Assembly (NCBI GenBank): GCA_900320545.1
Contig: ONSU01000018.1
Span: 18,824-82,823, forward strand
DNA from: an uncultured Bacteroidales bacterium
GTDB taxonomy: Bacteria > Bacteroidota > Bacteroidia > Bacteroidales > UBA932
Direction: 5' to 3'
Length of the DNA stretch: 64,000 bases
Made by a program: the position numbers and the translations under genes. The notes under the pieces were generated by a model. It saw nothing but the letters and a program-made list of their open reading frames with translations. It was not told where the DNA came from and did not search any database. Shown here piece after piece: positions 1 to 8,514 of this stretch. Position 1 is the first letter of the stretch. Each line of letters starts with the position of its first letter.

Positions 1-1
1 C

Positions 2-805
2 GACCGCATCGTGCCCGGTTATCCGCGCGACACGGCCGCCCAGCTCTGCGAGCGCGTCGGCTATCAGGACAACCTCCTCGACAAGGCCGAAATCTTCCAT
101 CTCTGGGTTATCGAGGCCCCTCAGTCCGTCGCGGCGGAATTCCCTGCCGACAAGGCCGGCCTGAATGTGCTCTTCGTGCCCTCCGAGGCCCCTTATCACG
201 AGCGCAAGGTCACCCTGCTGAACGGTCCCCACACCGTGCTCTCCCCCGTCGGCTATCTGAGCGGGCTCAACACCGTGAAGGAATGCTGCGAGGATCCCGA
301 GATCGGCGCCTTCGTCCGCAAGGTGATGTACGAGGAACTCCTCCCGACGCTGAATCTGCCGGAAGAGGAACTCCGCAAGTTCGCCGGTGATGTGCTGGAG
401 CGCTTTGTCAACCCGTTCGTGAAGCACTTCGTCACCTCGATCATGCTCAACAGCTTCCCGAAATTCAAGACCCGCGACCTGCCCGGCCTCAAGACCTACC
501 TGGAGCGCAAGGGCGAGCTGCCGAAGGGCATCGTGCTCGGTCTCGCGGCCATCACGACCTACTACAAGGGCGGCAAGCGGGGCGAGGACGAGATCGTCGT
601 CAACGATGACGAGGCCATCAAGAAACTGCTGACCGACCTCTGGGCGAGCGGCTGCTGCAGGACCGTCGCCGAGGGCGTGCTCGGTGCCGAATTCATCTGG
701 GGCGAGAACCTCAATGAGATTCCGGGCCTGACGGATCTGCTGAAGTCGTTCCTCTGCAAGATCAAGAACGAAGGCATGCGCGCCGCGGTGCAATCCATTC
801 TTTAA
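2..805 (+). CDS. uxaB: Tagaturonate reductase (altronate oxidoreductase), C-terminal part
   Basis: UxaB reduces D-tagaturonate to D-altronate with NADH in the cytoplasmic galacturonate pathway. The gene enters from the left edge: the frame is open from base 2 and reads DRIVPGYPRD, which matches the DRIV-GYPRD segment of UxaB, so the GTG at 11 is not the start. The visible 267 residues cover the C-terminal half of the mannitol-dehydrogenase-like fold, including YHERKVTLLNGPHT and the helical tail. The stop is followed after 9 bp by uxaA, so the two are almost certainly co-transcribed. The NAD-binding N-terminus lies outside the window. The family call is firm. Confidence 0.93.
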   Translation, partial: DRIVPGYPRDTAAQLCERVGYQDNLLDKAEIFHLWVIEAPQSVAAEFPADKAGLNVLFVPSEAPYHERKVTLLNGPHTVLSPVGYLSGLNTVKECCEDPEIGAFVRKVMYEELLPTLNLPEEELRKFAGDVLERFVNPFVKHFVTSIMLNSFPKFKTRDLPGLKTYLERKGELPKGIVLGLAAITTYYKGGKRGEDEIVVNDDEAIKKLLTDLWASGCCRTVAEGVLGAEFIWGENLNEIPGLTDLLKSFLCKIKNEGMRAAVQSIL

Positions 806-814
806 CGAAGGAAT

Positions 815-2365
815 ATGGCTGAATATCTGCATATCCATCCGTCCGACAACGTCGCCGTCGCCCTCCGGGACCTCCCGAAGGGCACGGTGGCCACTTTTTC
901 CGATGCGCCGGAGACAGTGCTGCAGGAAGATGTCCCCAGAGGGCATAAATTCACCCTCACAGACCTCGCCGAAGGTGACAATGTCATCAAGTACGGCTAC
1001 CCGATCGGGCACGTGACCCGTGCGGCCGCGAAGGGTACCCTCATCGACCACAGCTGCATCAAGACCAACCTGGAAGGGCTGCTGGAGTATAAATATGAGC
1101 CGGTGAAGGCCTCCGGTCAGGTCGGGAATGACGAGAAAAACGTCGGGGGTGACGCGGGTCGGGAATCCTTCCTCGGATTCCGTCGCTCCGACGGTCAGGT
1201 CGGCATCCGCAACCAGATCTGGGTGATCCCCACCGTGGGCTGCGTCAACGGCATCTGCCAGGAGATCGTGGAGCGGTTCCGCGCCGAGATTGCCGGCGAC
1301 GCTTCCTGCACTCCGGGAGCGGCGAAGGGATCCTCCGTTGACGCCGTCGTCGCCTTCCCGCACAACTACGGCTGCTCGCAACTCGGCGGCGACCACGAGA
1401 ACACCCGTACCATCCTCTCCGATATGGTTCACCACCCCAACGCGGGCGGCGTGCTGGTCGTCAGTCTCGGCTGCGAAAACAACCAGCTGGACGCGTTCCG
1501 CGAGCTGGTCGGCCCCGTGGATGAAAGCCGCGTCCGGATGTTCGTCACCCAGAAAGTCGATGACGAGGTGGAATACGGCCTGCAGCAGCTGCGGGAGATC
1601 TACGCCATCGCGTCGCAGGACCGCGGGGAGCCCATTCCGGTTTCCGAACTCCGCGTCGGCCTCAAGTGCGGCGGCTCCGACGGCCTCTCCGGTATCACCG
1701 CCAATCCCCTCCTCGGCCGACTCTCGGACTGGCTCGTATCGAAGGGCGGCACGACGGTGCTTACCGAAGTCCCCGAAATGTTCGGCGCCGAGACCATACT
1801 GATGAACCGCTGCAAGGACGAAGCCACCTTCGACCGGACGGTGCACCTCATCAACGACTTCAAGGAGTATTTCATGAAGCAGGGGCAGCCCGTCTATGAG
1901 AACCCTTCGCCCGGCAACAAGGCGGGCGGCATCTCCACGCTGGAAGAGAAATCGCTGGGATGCACGCAGAAGTGCGGCACCTCCACCGTGCAGGGCGTCC
2001 TAAAGTATGGTGAACGGCTGAGCATCAAAGGATTGAACCTCCTGAGCGCCCCCGGCAACGACCTCGTCGCCTCCACCGCCCTGGCCTCCGCCGGCTGCCA
2101 GATCGTCCTCTTCACCACCGGCCGCGGCACGCCGTTCGGCAGCTTCGTCCCCACGATGAAGATCTCCACGAACACGCCGCTCTACGAGCACAAGCCGAAC
2201 TGGATCGACTTCAACGCCGGCGTCATCGCCGAAGACACGCCGATGGACGCCTGCGCCGAGCATTTTATCGACTACGTCCTCCGCGTCGCCTCCGGCGAGC
2301 CCGTCAACAACGAGAAGAACAACTACCGCGAAATCGCCATCTTCAAGACCGGCGTCACGCTATAA
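815..2365 (+). CDS. uxaA: Altronate dehydratase
   Basis: UxaA removes water from D-altronate to give 2-keto-3-deoxygluconate (KDG), the compound on which every uronate route in this window converges. At 516 residues it is close to the E. coli length. The first ~100 residues form the small SAF-like domain (IHPSDNVAVAL, RGHKFTLTDLAEGDNVIKYG). The main domain starts near residue 118 and carries the family blocks PTVGCVNGI, GCSQLGGDHENTRT, SLGCENNQ, CGGSDGLSGITANP, YENPSPGNKAGG and the terminal AIFKTGVTL. A Gly/Asp/Glu-rich linker of about 20 residues joins the domains. It lies 9 bp after uxaB and 12 bp before a nucleosidase gene, so the three look like one transcript. Confidence 0.96.
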   Translation: MAEYLHIHPSDNVAVALRDLPKGTVATFSDAPETVLQEDVPRGHKFTLTDLAEGDNVIKYGYPIGHVTRAAAKGTLIDHSCIKTNLEGLLEYKYEPVKASGQVGNDEKNVGGDAGRESFLGFRRSDGQVGIRNQIWVIPTVGCVNGICQEIVERFRAEIAGDASCTPGAAKGSSVDAVVAFPHNYGCSQLGGDHENTRTILSDMVHHPNAGGVLVVSLGCENNQLDAFRELVGPVDESRVRMFVTQKVDDEVEYGLQQLREIYAIASQDRGEPIPVSELRVGLKCGGSDGLSGITANPLLGRLSDWLVSKGGTTVLTEVPEMFGAETILMNRCKDEATFDRTVHLINDFKEYFMKQGQPVYENPSPGNKAGGISTLEEKSLGCTQKCGTSTVQGVLKYGERLSIKGLNLLSAPGNDLVASTALASAGCQIVLFTTGRGTPFGSFVPTMKISTNTPLYEHKPNWIDFNAGVIAEDTPMDACAEHFIDYVLRVASGEPVNNEKNNYREIAIFKTGVTL

Positions 2366-2377
2366 ACAGAGAGTCCG

Positions 2378-2941
2378 ATGGTTGACAACACATTACTGGA
2401 CGAACTCAGGGGACGGGAGGTCTATCTTTTCGTCGCCGACAAAGATGAGATTTCAGAGACCGAGTCTCCCTTTCCCGTTGTCTATACGGGCATGGGGAAG
2501 ATGCGGATGTTCAGCGCCCTGGTGAAATGGCATGAAAGCCGCAAGGCGGAGGGCACACCGGTAATCCTGAATATCGGCAGCGCCGGCTCGGCGCGTTACC
2601 CCATCGGCAAAATCCTGCGGGTGACCCATTTTATCAACGGAGGAAGCGATCTCATCTATGACAACATCGATTTCCCCGGCGAAGGGTGCACCATTTTCTC
2701 GGGAGATTACTTCATGAGCACGCAGACCTTCAGCCCGGAGCAGGTCAGGACGCTTTCTGCCCAATACGACCTTTTCGATATGGAGGCCTATGCGGCCGCC
2801 TGCTTCTGCAAGATGCACGGCATTCCGTTCTACTGCCTCAAAGCCGTATCGGACAATCTGGACGGCTCGCTGAAAGACTGGCGGACCATCCTGGGAGAAA
2901 TCCGCGGGAAATTTGCCGCCCTGCTGGGGAAACTGGGATAG
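2378..2941 (+). CDS. Nucleosidase of the MTA/SAH nucleosidase (phosphorylase) superfamily
   Basis: This family cleaves N-glycosidic bonds of nucleosides such as 5'-methylthioadenosine and S-adenosylhomocysteine. At 187 residues it is shorter than the usual ~230. Visible signatures are VVYTGMGKMRMFSAL (like TGxGKxNA near the N-terminus), LNIGSAGS (phosphate/ribose loop), FDMEAYAAA (the D-M-E substrate-binding motif) and KAVSDNLD (the segment with the catalytic Asp). There is no signal peptide, so it is cytoplasmic. It follows uxaA by 12 bp and is probably co-transcribed, but no pathway reason for that is evident. The exact substrate cannot be read from the sequence. Confidence 0.8.
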   Translation: MVDNTLLDELRGREVYLFVADKDEISETESPFPVVYTGMGKMRMFSALVKWHESRKAEGTPVILNIGSAGSARYPIGKILRVTHFINGGSDLIYDNIDFPGEGCTIFSGDYFMSTQTFSPEQVRTLSAQYDLFDMEAYAAACFCKMHGIPFYCLKAVSDNLDGSLKDWRTILGEIRGKFAALLGKLG

Positions 2942-2987
2942 GTTTCCGGCCCATGCTCTTGCCATAGTGCAGAAATGGACGCGCTGA

Positions 2988-3117
2988 GGTGCGAAATGGG
3001 GAAGGTGGGGTGCGAAAATGGGGAAGGTGTGATCAAATTGGTGGCACCTTCCCCATAAATTAGCATCTGAGATATGTCTGCCGGGGAAGGTCTCCATCCT
3101 TTCGTCACACCTTCCCC
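2988..3117. repeat. Family B GGGGAAGGT palindromic repeat cluster
   Basis: The gap between two convergent genes holds two near-identical 20-bp direct copies (GGTGCGAAATGGGGAAGGTG and the same with one extra A). It also holds two hairpins: TGGGGAAGGTG at 3019-3029 with CACCTTCCCCA at 3045-3055, and GGGGAAGGT at 3083-3091 with ACCTTCCCC at 3109-3117. The same core recurs around 33936-34045, so this is a dispersed family. By position it may also work as a bidirectional terminator, although no clear T-tract follows. Confidence 0.7.
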
Positions 3118-3123
3118 AAAATA

Positions 3124-4179
3124 CTAGTAATACTCCACGTTATACCGCGTGAGAATGTCCATATGCATATAATTGTCCCGGCGTGCCGGGACTTTTTTGA
3201 ATATGCTGTAGTCCACGAGGGCCTGGATAGCCATGGAGGCCTGCTCGTCGATATGCTGGGCGATGAGGAGGTTGACGGTCCCCCGCTGGAGAGCGGCGAG
3301 GTTGGAGGCGAGGTTGTCGAAGCCGACGACCCGGATCTTGTCGGCGACGCCGAGGCGCTCGATATGGGCAGCCGTCAGGTAAATACGGGAATTGAACATT
3401 ACCACGTGATGCACGTCGGGATGCTCCGCAGCAAAGGCGTCCATCGCCGCGGCCGTCTCTTCGGGCGCATCCGGCCGGACGAAAATCGTATGGATCTTGC
3501 ATTCGGGATAATGCTCCATCATATAGTCCATGAAGCCCGCACGGCGGTTGATCGTCGGGTCGGACTGACGGTGCTGGTCGCGACGGATGCGGACAATGGC
3601 CACTTCATCCACGGCATAGCCCTGCGTCAGAAGGTCGGCGGCCAGGTAGCCGCTCTTGTACATCGGCATTCCGAAATAGGCCAGATAGCCGTCTTCCTCC
3701 AGTTTGGAATCGATATAGACATACGGAATCCCCTTCTCCTGCAGGCGGGCGGCGAAAAGCATCGTCTCCGTCTTGAACATCGGCGCGACGACAACCCCGG
3801 CCGGATCGAGGGCCATGGCCTCCTCGCAGGCGGCACGGAAAGATTCGATATCGTACTGATCATAACTGACCCGCCGGATATCCACGCCGAGATGGCTGAC
3901 ATTTTCCCGGGCCCGGACCAGCCCCGATTCGGCCAGCTCCCAGAACTCGCCCTTCACGCATTCGGGCAGGACCACCGCGATGACGATATCCTTGTGCTGC
4001 GCCAGGAGCGAGGCATAAATGTTGGGCTGATACCCCGCCTCCTCGATGACGCGCATCACTTTCTCGTAACTCTTCTTGCTCACGCCCTCGCGGTTGTGCA
4101 GCACGCGGTCCACCGTCCCTTTCGACAGTCCTGTCTGCCGGGCTATATCCTTGATAGTAATGGAATTCTTCTTTTGCAT
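3124..4179 (-). CDS. LacI-family transcriptional regulator, probable regulator of the pectin locus
   Basis: This 351-residue protein has a LacI-type helix-turn-helix at residues ~5-26 (ITIKDIARQTGLSKGTVDRV, with TVDRV in place of the usual TVSRV). A periplasmic-binding-protein-like effector domain follows (ASLLAQHKDIVIAVVLPE to the end). The gene stands alone. A 20-bp site lies at 4218-4237 upstream of its start, and close copies lie upstream of kdgK (31638) and of the pectin susC (40319). I infer autoregulation and control of those genes. The effector is probably a uronate or KDG-type metabolite, which is a guess from context. The LacI call is firm; the regulon is inference. Confidence 0.9.
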   Translation of the reverse strand: MQKKNSITIKDIARQTGLSKGTVDRVLHNREGVSKKSYEKVMRVIEEAGYQPNIYASLLAQHKDIVIAVVLPECVKGEFWELAESGLVRARENVSHLGVDIRRVSYDQYDIESFRAACEEAMALDPAGVVVAPMFKTETMLFAARLQEKGIPYVYIDSKLEEDGYLAYFGMPMYKSGYLAADLLTQGYAVDEVAIVRIRRDQHRQSDPTINRRAGFMDYMMEHYPECKIHTIFVRPDAPEETAAAMDAFAAEHPDVHHVVMFNSRIYLTAAHIERLGVADKIRVVGFDNLASNLAALQRGTVNLLIAQHIDEQASMAIQALVDYSIFKKVPARRDNYMHMDILTRYNVEYY

Positions 4180-4217
4180 ATGTCAGTTACTTTATGACAA
4201 TGTAAAGATATAAAAAA

Positions 4218-4237
4218 TTCCGTTACCGTGCACGAAA
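4218..4237. promoter_or_regulatory. Probable LacI operator upstream of the lacI gene
   Basis: The 20-bp site TTCCGTTACCGTGCACGAAA lies 39 bp upstream of the lacI ATG. It shares TTCCGT--CCGTGCACG-AA with sites at 31638-31657 and 40319-40338. It is the least symmetric of the three, since the left arm ends in TA rather than GC, which would suit a weaker autoregulatory site. No canonical TAnnTTTG element is clear for lacI; TACATTGT (4195-4202, minus strand) is the nearest match. Confidence 0.65.
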
Positions 4238-4267
4238 AATCTGTTATTTCGAATGCGACGAAGAGTA

Positions 4268-4939
4268 TTACTCGCAGACGGGACGGATCATGAAGCCGTC
4301 CCACGGGGCGGTATCAATCACCGAGTAGGCCTCTTCGTCAGGGGTCGGATAGATAACGTAGCTGTACTGAATATCCTCGTATTCGTCGGTATCCGACGCC
4401 CAATAGTAGCCGGACCGGCCAATCTCCCGGACGGAATTGTCCCGTTTGTATCCTCCCATCGGGAAATAAATGCTATTGTTGTTTTTGAGGTTGGTATATT
4501 TTGCCATTTTGACCCCGTTGATCATTTCATGGGTAAGATGACACGTTCGTCTCAGGGCCTTCAATTCTTCGCCGGTAGGCATCCGCCAGTTTCCGCCCAG
4601 CTTCTCCCGCACGACATCGCGGCCGGCTTTCGTCAGATTGGATGGTGCTGTCTTCAATGTATAGTTTTCCTCCGTGTAGGATTCCTTCGCCGCCATTTCG
4701 CCCCAGGCATAGTAGTCCCCATAATCCGCCGGGTAAGAAGCGCCCAGATTGAAAGAGGCCCACTTGATTGACAATCCATCAATGCCCATATCCACCGCCG
4801 TCGGCATCGGAGTCTTTCCATCCGCGCCATACGTCAGGTTATCGGAAGGTTTGTCAAGGGGTTCTGACTTCTTGCAGGAGAGAATGGCACAGCACAGGCA
4901 AAGGCCGGCCAGAAGAAGAGAAAAAGCTTTTCGCATCAT
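4268..4939 (-). CDS. FISUMP-type secreted lipoprotein
   Basis: The 223-residue product starts with a lipoprotein signal (hydrophobic residues 4-20, lipobox ILSC at about 19-22). The body carries the Fibrobacter-major-paralogous-like pattern common in Bacteroidetes: VDMGIDGLSIKWASFNLGA, YGDYYAWGE, NWRMPTGEELKAL, YYWASD and a terminal MIRPVC. It should be exported and lipid-anchored; its role is unknown. A paralogue with the same blocks is the C-terminal half of the gene at 60814-62094. A minus-strand TAGGTTTG (4990-4997) is a plausible -7 element. Two adjacent Met codons open the gene and either could be the start. Confidence 0.75.
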   Translation of the reverse strand: MMRKAFSLLLAGLCLCCAILSCKKSEPLDKPSDNLTYGADGKTPMPTAVDMGIDGLSIKWASFNLGASYPADYGDYYAWGEMAAKESYTEENYTLKTAPSNLTKAGRDVVREKLGGNWRMPTGEELKALRRTCHLTHEMINGVKMAKYTNLKNNNSIYFPMGGYKRDNSVREIGRSGYYWASDTDEYEDIQYSYVIYPTPDEEAYSVIDTAPWDGFMIRPVCE

Positions 4940-4989
4940 ATTTATTAAAATTTTATTTTCTGCTAATTTATAATTTATTTCCGAAAATA

Positions 4990-4997
4990 CAAACCTA
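4990..4997 (-). promoter_or_regulatory. Probable -7 promoter element of the FISUMP-type lipoprotein gene
   Basis: On the minus strand this reads TAGGTTTG, matching the Bacteroidetes TAnnTTTG element, 50 bp upstream of the lipoprotein start. No TTG/TTTG is found at the expected 19-21 bp spacing, so confidence is moderate. Confidence 0.4.
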
Positions 4998-5011
4998 TCG
5001 CAAATTCTTCT

Positions 5012-5019
5012 TATATTTG
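5012..5019 (+). promoter_or_regulatory. Probable -7 promoter element of the exuT-like gene
   Basis: TATATTTG fits TAnnTTTG and lies 155 bp upstream of the transporter ATG, divergent from the lipoprotein promoter. No clear -33 element is present. It implies an untranslated leader of about 145 nt, long for this window, which includes a CTACCG (5074-5079) / CGGTAG (5112-5117) inverted repeat. Confidence 0.45.
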
Positions 5020-5174
5020 TAGTTGATCAAATTCTGCCGAAGGTGAACTTACTCAAATTTTTCCTGACCCTCTCTACCGTCGCACGCCCAAGAAGGCTAC
5101 TCTTTTAGCATCGGTAGTTCTTCCGGAGGATATGCGAGTATGTGATTAAGCAATAACTATTAACAAATTATACA

Positions 5175-6626
5175 ATGTCAACACAAAACAAACTGATGAC
5201 CAACTGGCGCTGGTGGCTGTGCTCGCTGCTGTTTGTCGCTACGACGGTCAATTACCTGGACCGCCAGGTCCTCTCCCTCACTTACGAAGAATTCATCAAG
5301 CCCGAATTCCACTGGACGGACGCCAATTACGGCACCATCACGTCCTTCTTCTCCATCTTCTACGCCATCGCGTGCCTGTTTGCGGGCAAGTTCGTCGACT
5401 GGATGGGCACCAAGAAGGGATACCTTATCGCCATCGGCGTATGGTCCGGAGGCGCCTGCCTCCACGCCGCCTGCGGCTGGGCCACAGCGCATCTGACCGG
5501 GATGGGCAGCGTCGCCGCAATGCGCGCCGTCGAAATCGGCTCCAACGCCGCCCTGGCCATCTCCGCCACATCCGTCTGGCTCTTCCTCCTGTGCCGGGGT
5601 ATTCTGGCGCTCGGTGAAGCGGGCAACTTCCCCGCCGCCATCAAGGTGACGGCGGAATATTATCCCAAGAAGGACCGCGCCTTTGCCACCTCTATCTTCA
5701 ATGCAGGTGCTTCCGTCGGCGCCCTCGCCGCCCCGCTCTGCATCCCGCCGCTCGCCAAGGCGCTCGGCTGGGAATGGGCGTTTATCATCATCGGTGGACT
5801 GGGCTTCCTCTGGATGTTCTTCTGGCAGTTTATGTACGACAAGCCCGAGAAATCGAAACACGTCAATGAAGCCGAACTGGAATACATTCACCAGGATGAC
5901 GCCGCTGAAGCTGCCGAAAAGGCCGCCCTCGCCGCCGAAAAGACCATCCCGATGCTCCAATGCTTCAAGTACAAGCAGACCTGGGCCTTCATCGTCGGCA
6001 AATTCTTCACCGACGGCGTATGGTGGTTCTTCCTGTTCTGGGCACCTTCCTACTTCAGCAACCAGTTCCAGGCTCCCGCCACTTCCGGCCTCGGCCAGGC
6101 GCTGATCTTCACGCTCTACGCCATCGTGACGGCGGTTTCCATCGGAGGCGGCTACCTGCCCAAGATTTTCGTTGACAAGAAGGGGATGAACCCGTATGCA
6201 GGCCGTATGCTGGCGATGCTCATCTTCGCCTTCTTCCCGCTCTGCGCGCTGATGGCCCAGCCGATGGGCGTCCACTTCAACACGCCCTGGTGGCCGGCCA
6301 TCCTCATCGGTCTTGCCGCAGCCGGGCATCAGGCCTGGAGCGCCAATCTCTTCTCCACGATTGGGGATATGTTCCCGAAGGGCGCCATCGCCACCGTCAC
6401 CGGCATCGGTGCCATGGCAGGCGGCGTCGGCTCGATGATCATCCAGAAAGCCGCCGGTAACCTGTTCACTTACGCGGAAAATGCCGGAGCAGCCTTCACC
6501 TTCCTCGGCTTCGAGGGCAAGCCCGCCGGCTACTTCATCGTCTTCTGCTTCTGCGGTCTGGCTTACCTCATCGCCTGGAGCATTATGAAGGCCCTGGTAC
6601 CGAAGTACAAGCCCATCGAGGTGTAA
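5175..6626 (+). CDS. Hexuronate MFS transporter, ExuT-like (anion:cation symporter family)
   Basis: The 483-residue inner-membrane protein has about 12 hydrophobic segments and the ACS-family opening NYLDRQVLSL near residue 27. Further family features are FAGKFVDWMGTKKGY (loop 2-3), GEAGNFPAAIKVTAEYYPKKDRAFATS and a cytoplasmic loop rich in Glu/Ala around residue 240. Relatives of this type import galacturonate and glucuronate with protons. The neighbouring uxaA/uxaB and lacI suggest galacturonate from pectin. It stands alone between a 235-bp upstream gap and a strong terminator at 6659. Substrate assignment is inferred from family and context. Confidence 0.85.
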   Translation: MSTQNKLMTNWRWWLCSLLFVATTVNYLDRQVLSLTYEEFIKPEFHWTDANYGTITSFFSIFYAIACLFAGKFVDWMGTKKGYLIAIGVWSGGACLHAACGWATAHLTGMGSVAAMRAVEIGSNAALAISATSVWLFLLCRGILALGEAGNFPAAIKVTAEYYPKKDRAFATSIFNAGASVGALAAPLCIPPLAKALGWEWAFIIIGGLGFLWMFFWQFMYDKPEKSKHVNEAELEYIHQDDAAEAAEKAALAAEKTIPMLQCFKYKQTWAFIVGKFFTDGVWWFFLFWAPSYFSNQFQAPATSGLGQALIFTLYAIVTAVSIGGGYLPKIFVDKKGMNPYAGRMLAMLIFAFFPLCALMAQPMGVHFNTPWWPAILIGLAAAGHQAWSANLFSTIGDMFPKGAIATVTGIGAMAGGVGSMIIQKAAGNLFTYAENAGAAFTFLGFEGKPAGYFIVFCFCGLAYLIAWSIMKALVPKYKPIEV

Positions 6627-6658
6627 ATCACAAATCGCTGTTTTACAAAGAGATACAA

Positions 6659-6692
6659 AAAAGGCCTTACTCAAAAATGAGTAAGGCCTTTT
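6659..6692. terminator. Bidirectional intrinsic terminator
   Basis: A perfect 15-bp inverted repeat (AAAAGGCCTTACTCA, 6659-6673, and its complement, 6678-6692) with an AAAA loop is flanked by A-rich and T-rich sequence. It lies between the converging transporter and DUF4861 genes and should stop both transcripts. Confidence 0.92.
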
Positions 6693-6717
6693 TCATAATC
6701 AGTTGGTTCCGTGTAAC

Positions 6718-7572
6718 TTACATTTTACGGACAACGTCGAACCAGGCGTCCGCGGTCTGGAGGTCGCCCTTGGACCAGCAGGAGCCGAAGCTGTAGCAAA
6801 CCTTTTCGCCCGAAACGACCTTCTTGAGCAGGAGGGCGTGGTCGAGGTCCTCGCGGAGAACGACTTCGTCGGCACCGGGCATCACGACGGCGACGCCGAG
6901 CATGCCGTCCTCAGGCTCTACGCTCTGGTCGGAGGCCTTTTCCCAAATGGCATAGCGGTCCTCTGCGGCCAGCTTCTCGACGATGGTTTCCTGTGCACCG
7001 TGCAGCTTGATGCCGGCGGCGACGACAAGAGAATCCGCACCGCTGAAGGTGTAAGTATCCTCAACCTCCACGAAATAGGTGTCGGCGCAGACCGTCACCT
7101 TTTTGTCGAGCGCTACGGAAATGCCGTCGGCCGCATCCCAGGCGGGATAATGCAGGACGAACACCACCTTCTCCGGCTCCTCGGTGAGAATCTCATACGA
7201 GCGGTAGTTGGTCGCCGGGAAACGGAGCGAATCGGCGATAAACGGCACCGATGCACCGCCTCCGAGAGACACCGCCACCTTGTAGCAGTCTTTGCCGCCG
7301 TGATCGTGGTGATAATAGCCGGCATCCTCCACAGCGTGGGCGTACCAGTCATTCGCCACGAGGGCTCCGGGCAACTTGACCCAGATGTCCACTCCGGGCG
7401 AAGTGGGATTGCCCTCGAGGGCTTCGCCGTAGAAACGGCCGGCCACGAGGTTGTTCTCGAACACGAAATCATCGGCCCGCTCGGGAACGAACCGCGCCAT
7501 CACTTTCTGCTCGGGGGCCTTGCAGGCGAGGAGGCAGCACAGGGCCGCCAATATAAGAACTAGTCTCTTCAT
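6718..7572 (-). CDS. DUF4861-family lipoprotein
   Basis: The 284-residue protein has a lipoprotein signal (residues 3-17, LLACKAPE). It opens with the DUF4861 pattern RFVPERADDFVFENNLVAGRFYG, followed by SPGVDIWVK, YHHDHGG and later GIKLHGAQE. The family is usually found beside uronate-polysaccharide genes in Bacteroidetes; I know of no settled function and assign none. It is the last gene of a minus-strand run gntR-kduD-kduI-DUF4861, with a 94-bp gap holding three tandem family A repeat units between it and kduI. The terminator at 6659 ends the transcript. Export to the periplasm or outer membrane is implied by the lipobox. Confidence 0.75.
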   Translation of the reverse strand: MKRLVLILAALCCLLACKAPEQKVMARFVPERADDFVFENNLVAGRFYGEALEGNPTSPGVDIWVKLPGALVANDWYAHAVEDAGYYHHDHGGKDCYKVAVSLGGGASVPFIADSLRFPATNYRSYEILTEEPEKVVFVLHYPAWDAADGISVALDKKVTVCADTYFVEVEDTYTFSGADSLVVAAGIKLHGAQETIVEKLAAEDRYAIWEKASDQSVEPEDGMLGVAVVMPGADEVVLREDLDHALLLKKVVSGEKVCYSFGSCWSKGDLQTADAWFDVVRKM

Positions 7573-7589
7573 AAATATGTTGGATTAAA

Positions 7590-7672
7590 GATTCCCGGGA
7601 CAAGCCCGGGAATGACATTTCCGACAAGCCCAGGAATGACAATTCCGACAAGCCCGGGAATGGCAATTATTT
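7590..7672. repeat. Family A repeat, three tandem units
   Basis: Three imperfect units of about 26 bp with the core ATTCC(C)GGGACAAGCCCGGGAATGAC stand in tandem. Each has inverted arms (TTCCCGGG / CCCGGGAA in the first). They fill the gap between kduI and the DUF4861 gene and touch the kduI stop codon. Other copies lie at 49790, 51546 and 62097. Confidence 0.85.
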
Positions 7673-8512
7673 CAGATCCGTCGTGGCGACACCGTCCATG
7701 TCGCCGTAGTCGTCATTCTCGCCGCACATACCCCAGATGAAGGTGTAGTTGCGCGTAGCGCAGGCGGCGTGGATACTCCACTGCGGGCTGATGACGGCCT
7801 GCTCGTTGTGCATCCAGATGTGACGCGTCTCCTGCGGCTCGCCCATGAAGTGGCAGACAGCGGCGTCGGAGGGCAGTTCGAAGTAGAAATAGACCTCCAT
7901 GCGACGGTCGTGTGTATGGGCCGGCATCGTGTTCCAGGTGCTGCCCGGAGCGAGCTCGGTCATGCCCATCTGGAGCTGGCAGCACGGCACGACCTCCTTT
8001 ACAAGAAGGCGGTTAATGGTGCGCTCGTTGCTCTCTTCGAGGCTTCCGAGGTGCATCACGACGGCATCCTTCTTCGACACCTTTTTGACACCGGTTTCCT
8101 TATGCGCGGTGGCGCTGTTGAAGTAGAAATGGGCCGGGGCCTCGGGCGAATCGCTGCAGAAGGTGATGTGCCGGTTGCCACGGCCGACATAGAGCGCCTC
8201 CTTGGTATCGAGGTGATAGACCTCCTCCCCTACCTTGACGCTGCCGGGGCCGCCGACATTGATGATGCCAACCTCGCGGCGCTGGGTGAAGAAGTCCGCC
8301 CGGAGCACGTCGGGGGCGGTCAGCACCAGTTCCTCCTTGACGGGAACGGCGCCGCCCGCGATGATGCGGTCGAACATCGAATAGACCATGTTGATCTCGT
8401 CCGGAACCATTACGTTCTCGACGAGATATTCTTTACGGATACGCTCGGTATCATAGTGCTTCGCGTCCAGATTGCTGGAGGCTTGGCGTACGGTGCAGTT
8501 GATTTTGGACAT
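7667..8512 (-). CDS. kduI: 5-keto-4-deoxyuronate isomerase
   Basis: KduI isomerises 5-keto-4-deoxyuronate, formed from unsaturated galacturonate, to 2,5-diketo-3-deoxygluconate in the cytoplasm. The start at 8512 gives 281 residues (MSKINCTVRQ), the normal length; the longer open frame upstream is only the shadow of kduD. The zinc site is readable: H199 and H201 (PAHTHDRRMEVYFYF), E206 and H248. This repeats the spacing of E. coli KduI H196, H198, E203, H245. The stop of kduD lies 2 bp upstream, so translation is probably coupled. The call is firm. Confidence 0.96.
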   Translation of the reverse strand: MSKINCTVRQASSNLDAKHYDTERIRKEYLVENVMVPDEINMVYSMFDRIIAGGAVPVKEELVLTAPDVLRADFFTQRREVGIINVGGPGSVKVGEEVYHLDTKEALYVGRGNRHITFCSDSPEAPAHFYFNSATAHKETGVKKVSKKDAVVMHLGSLEESNERTINRLLVKEVVPCCQLQMGMTELAPGSTWNTMPAHTHDRRMEVYFYFELPSDAAVCHFMGEPQETRHIWMHNEQAVISPQWSIHAACATRNYTFIWGMCGENDDYGDMDGVATTDLK

Positions 8513-8514
8513 GA

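Noticed and set aside
1120-1180. A family A repeat inside the uxaA linker (GGGAATGACG at 1125-1134)
   Set aside because: Only part of the unit matches and the inverted arm is missing, so it may be chance. It is treated as a linker.
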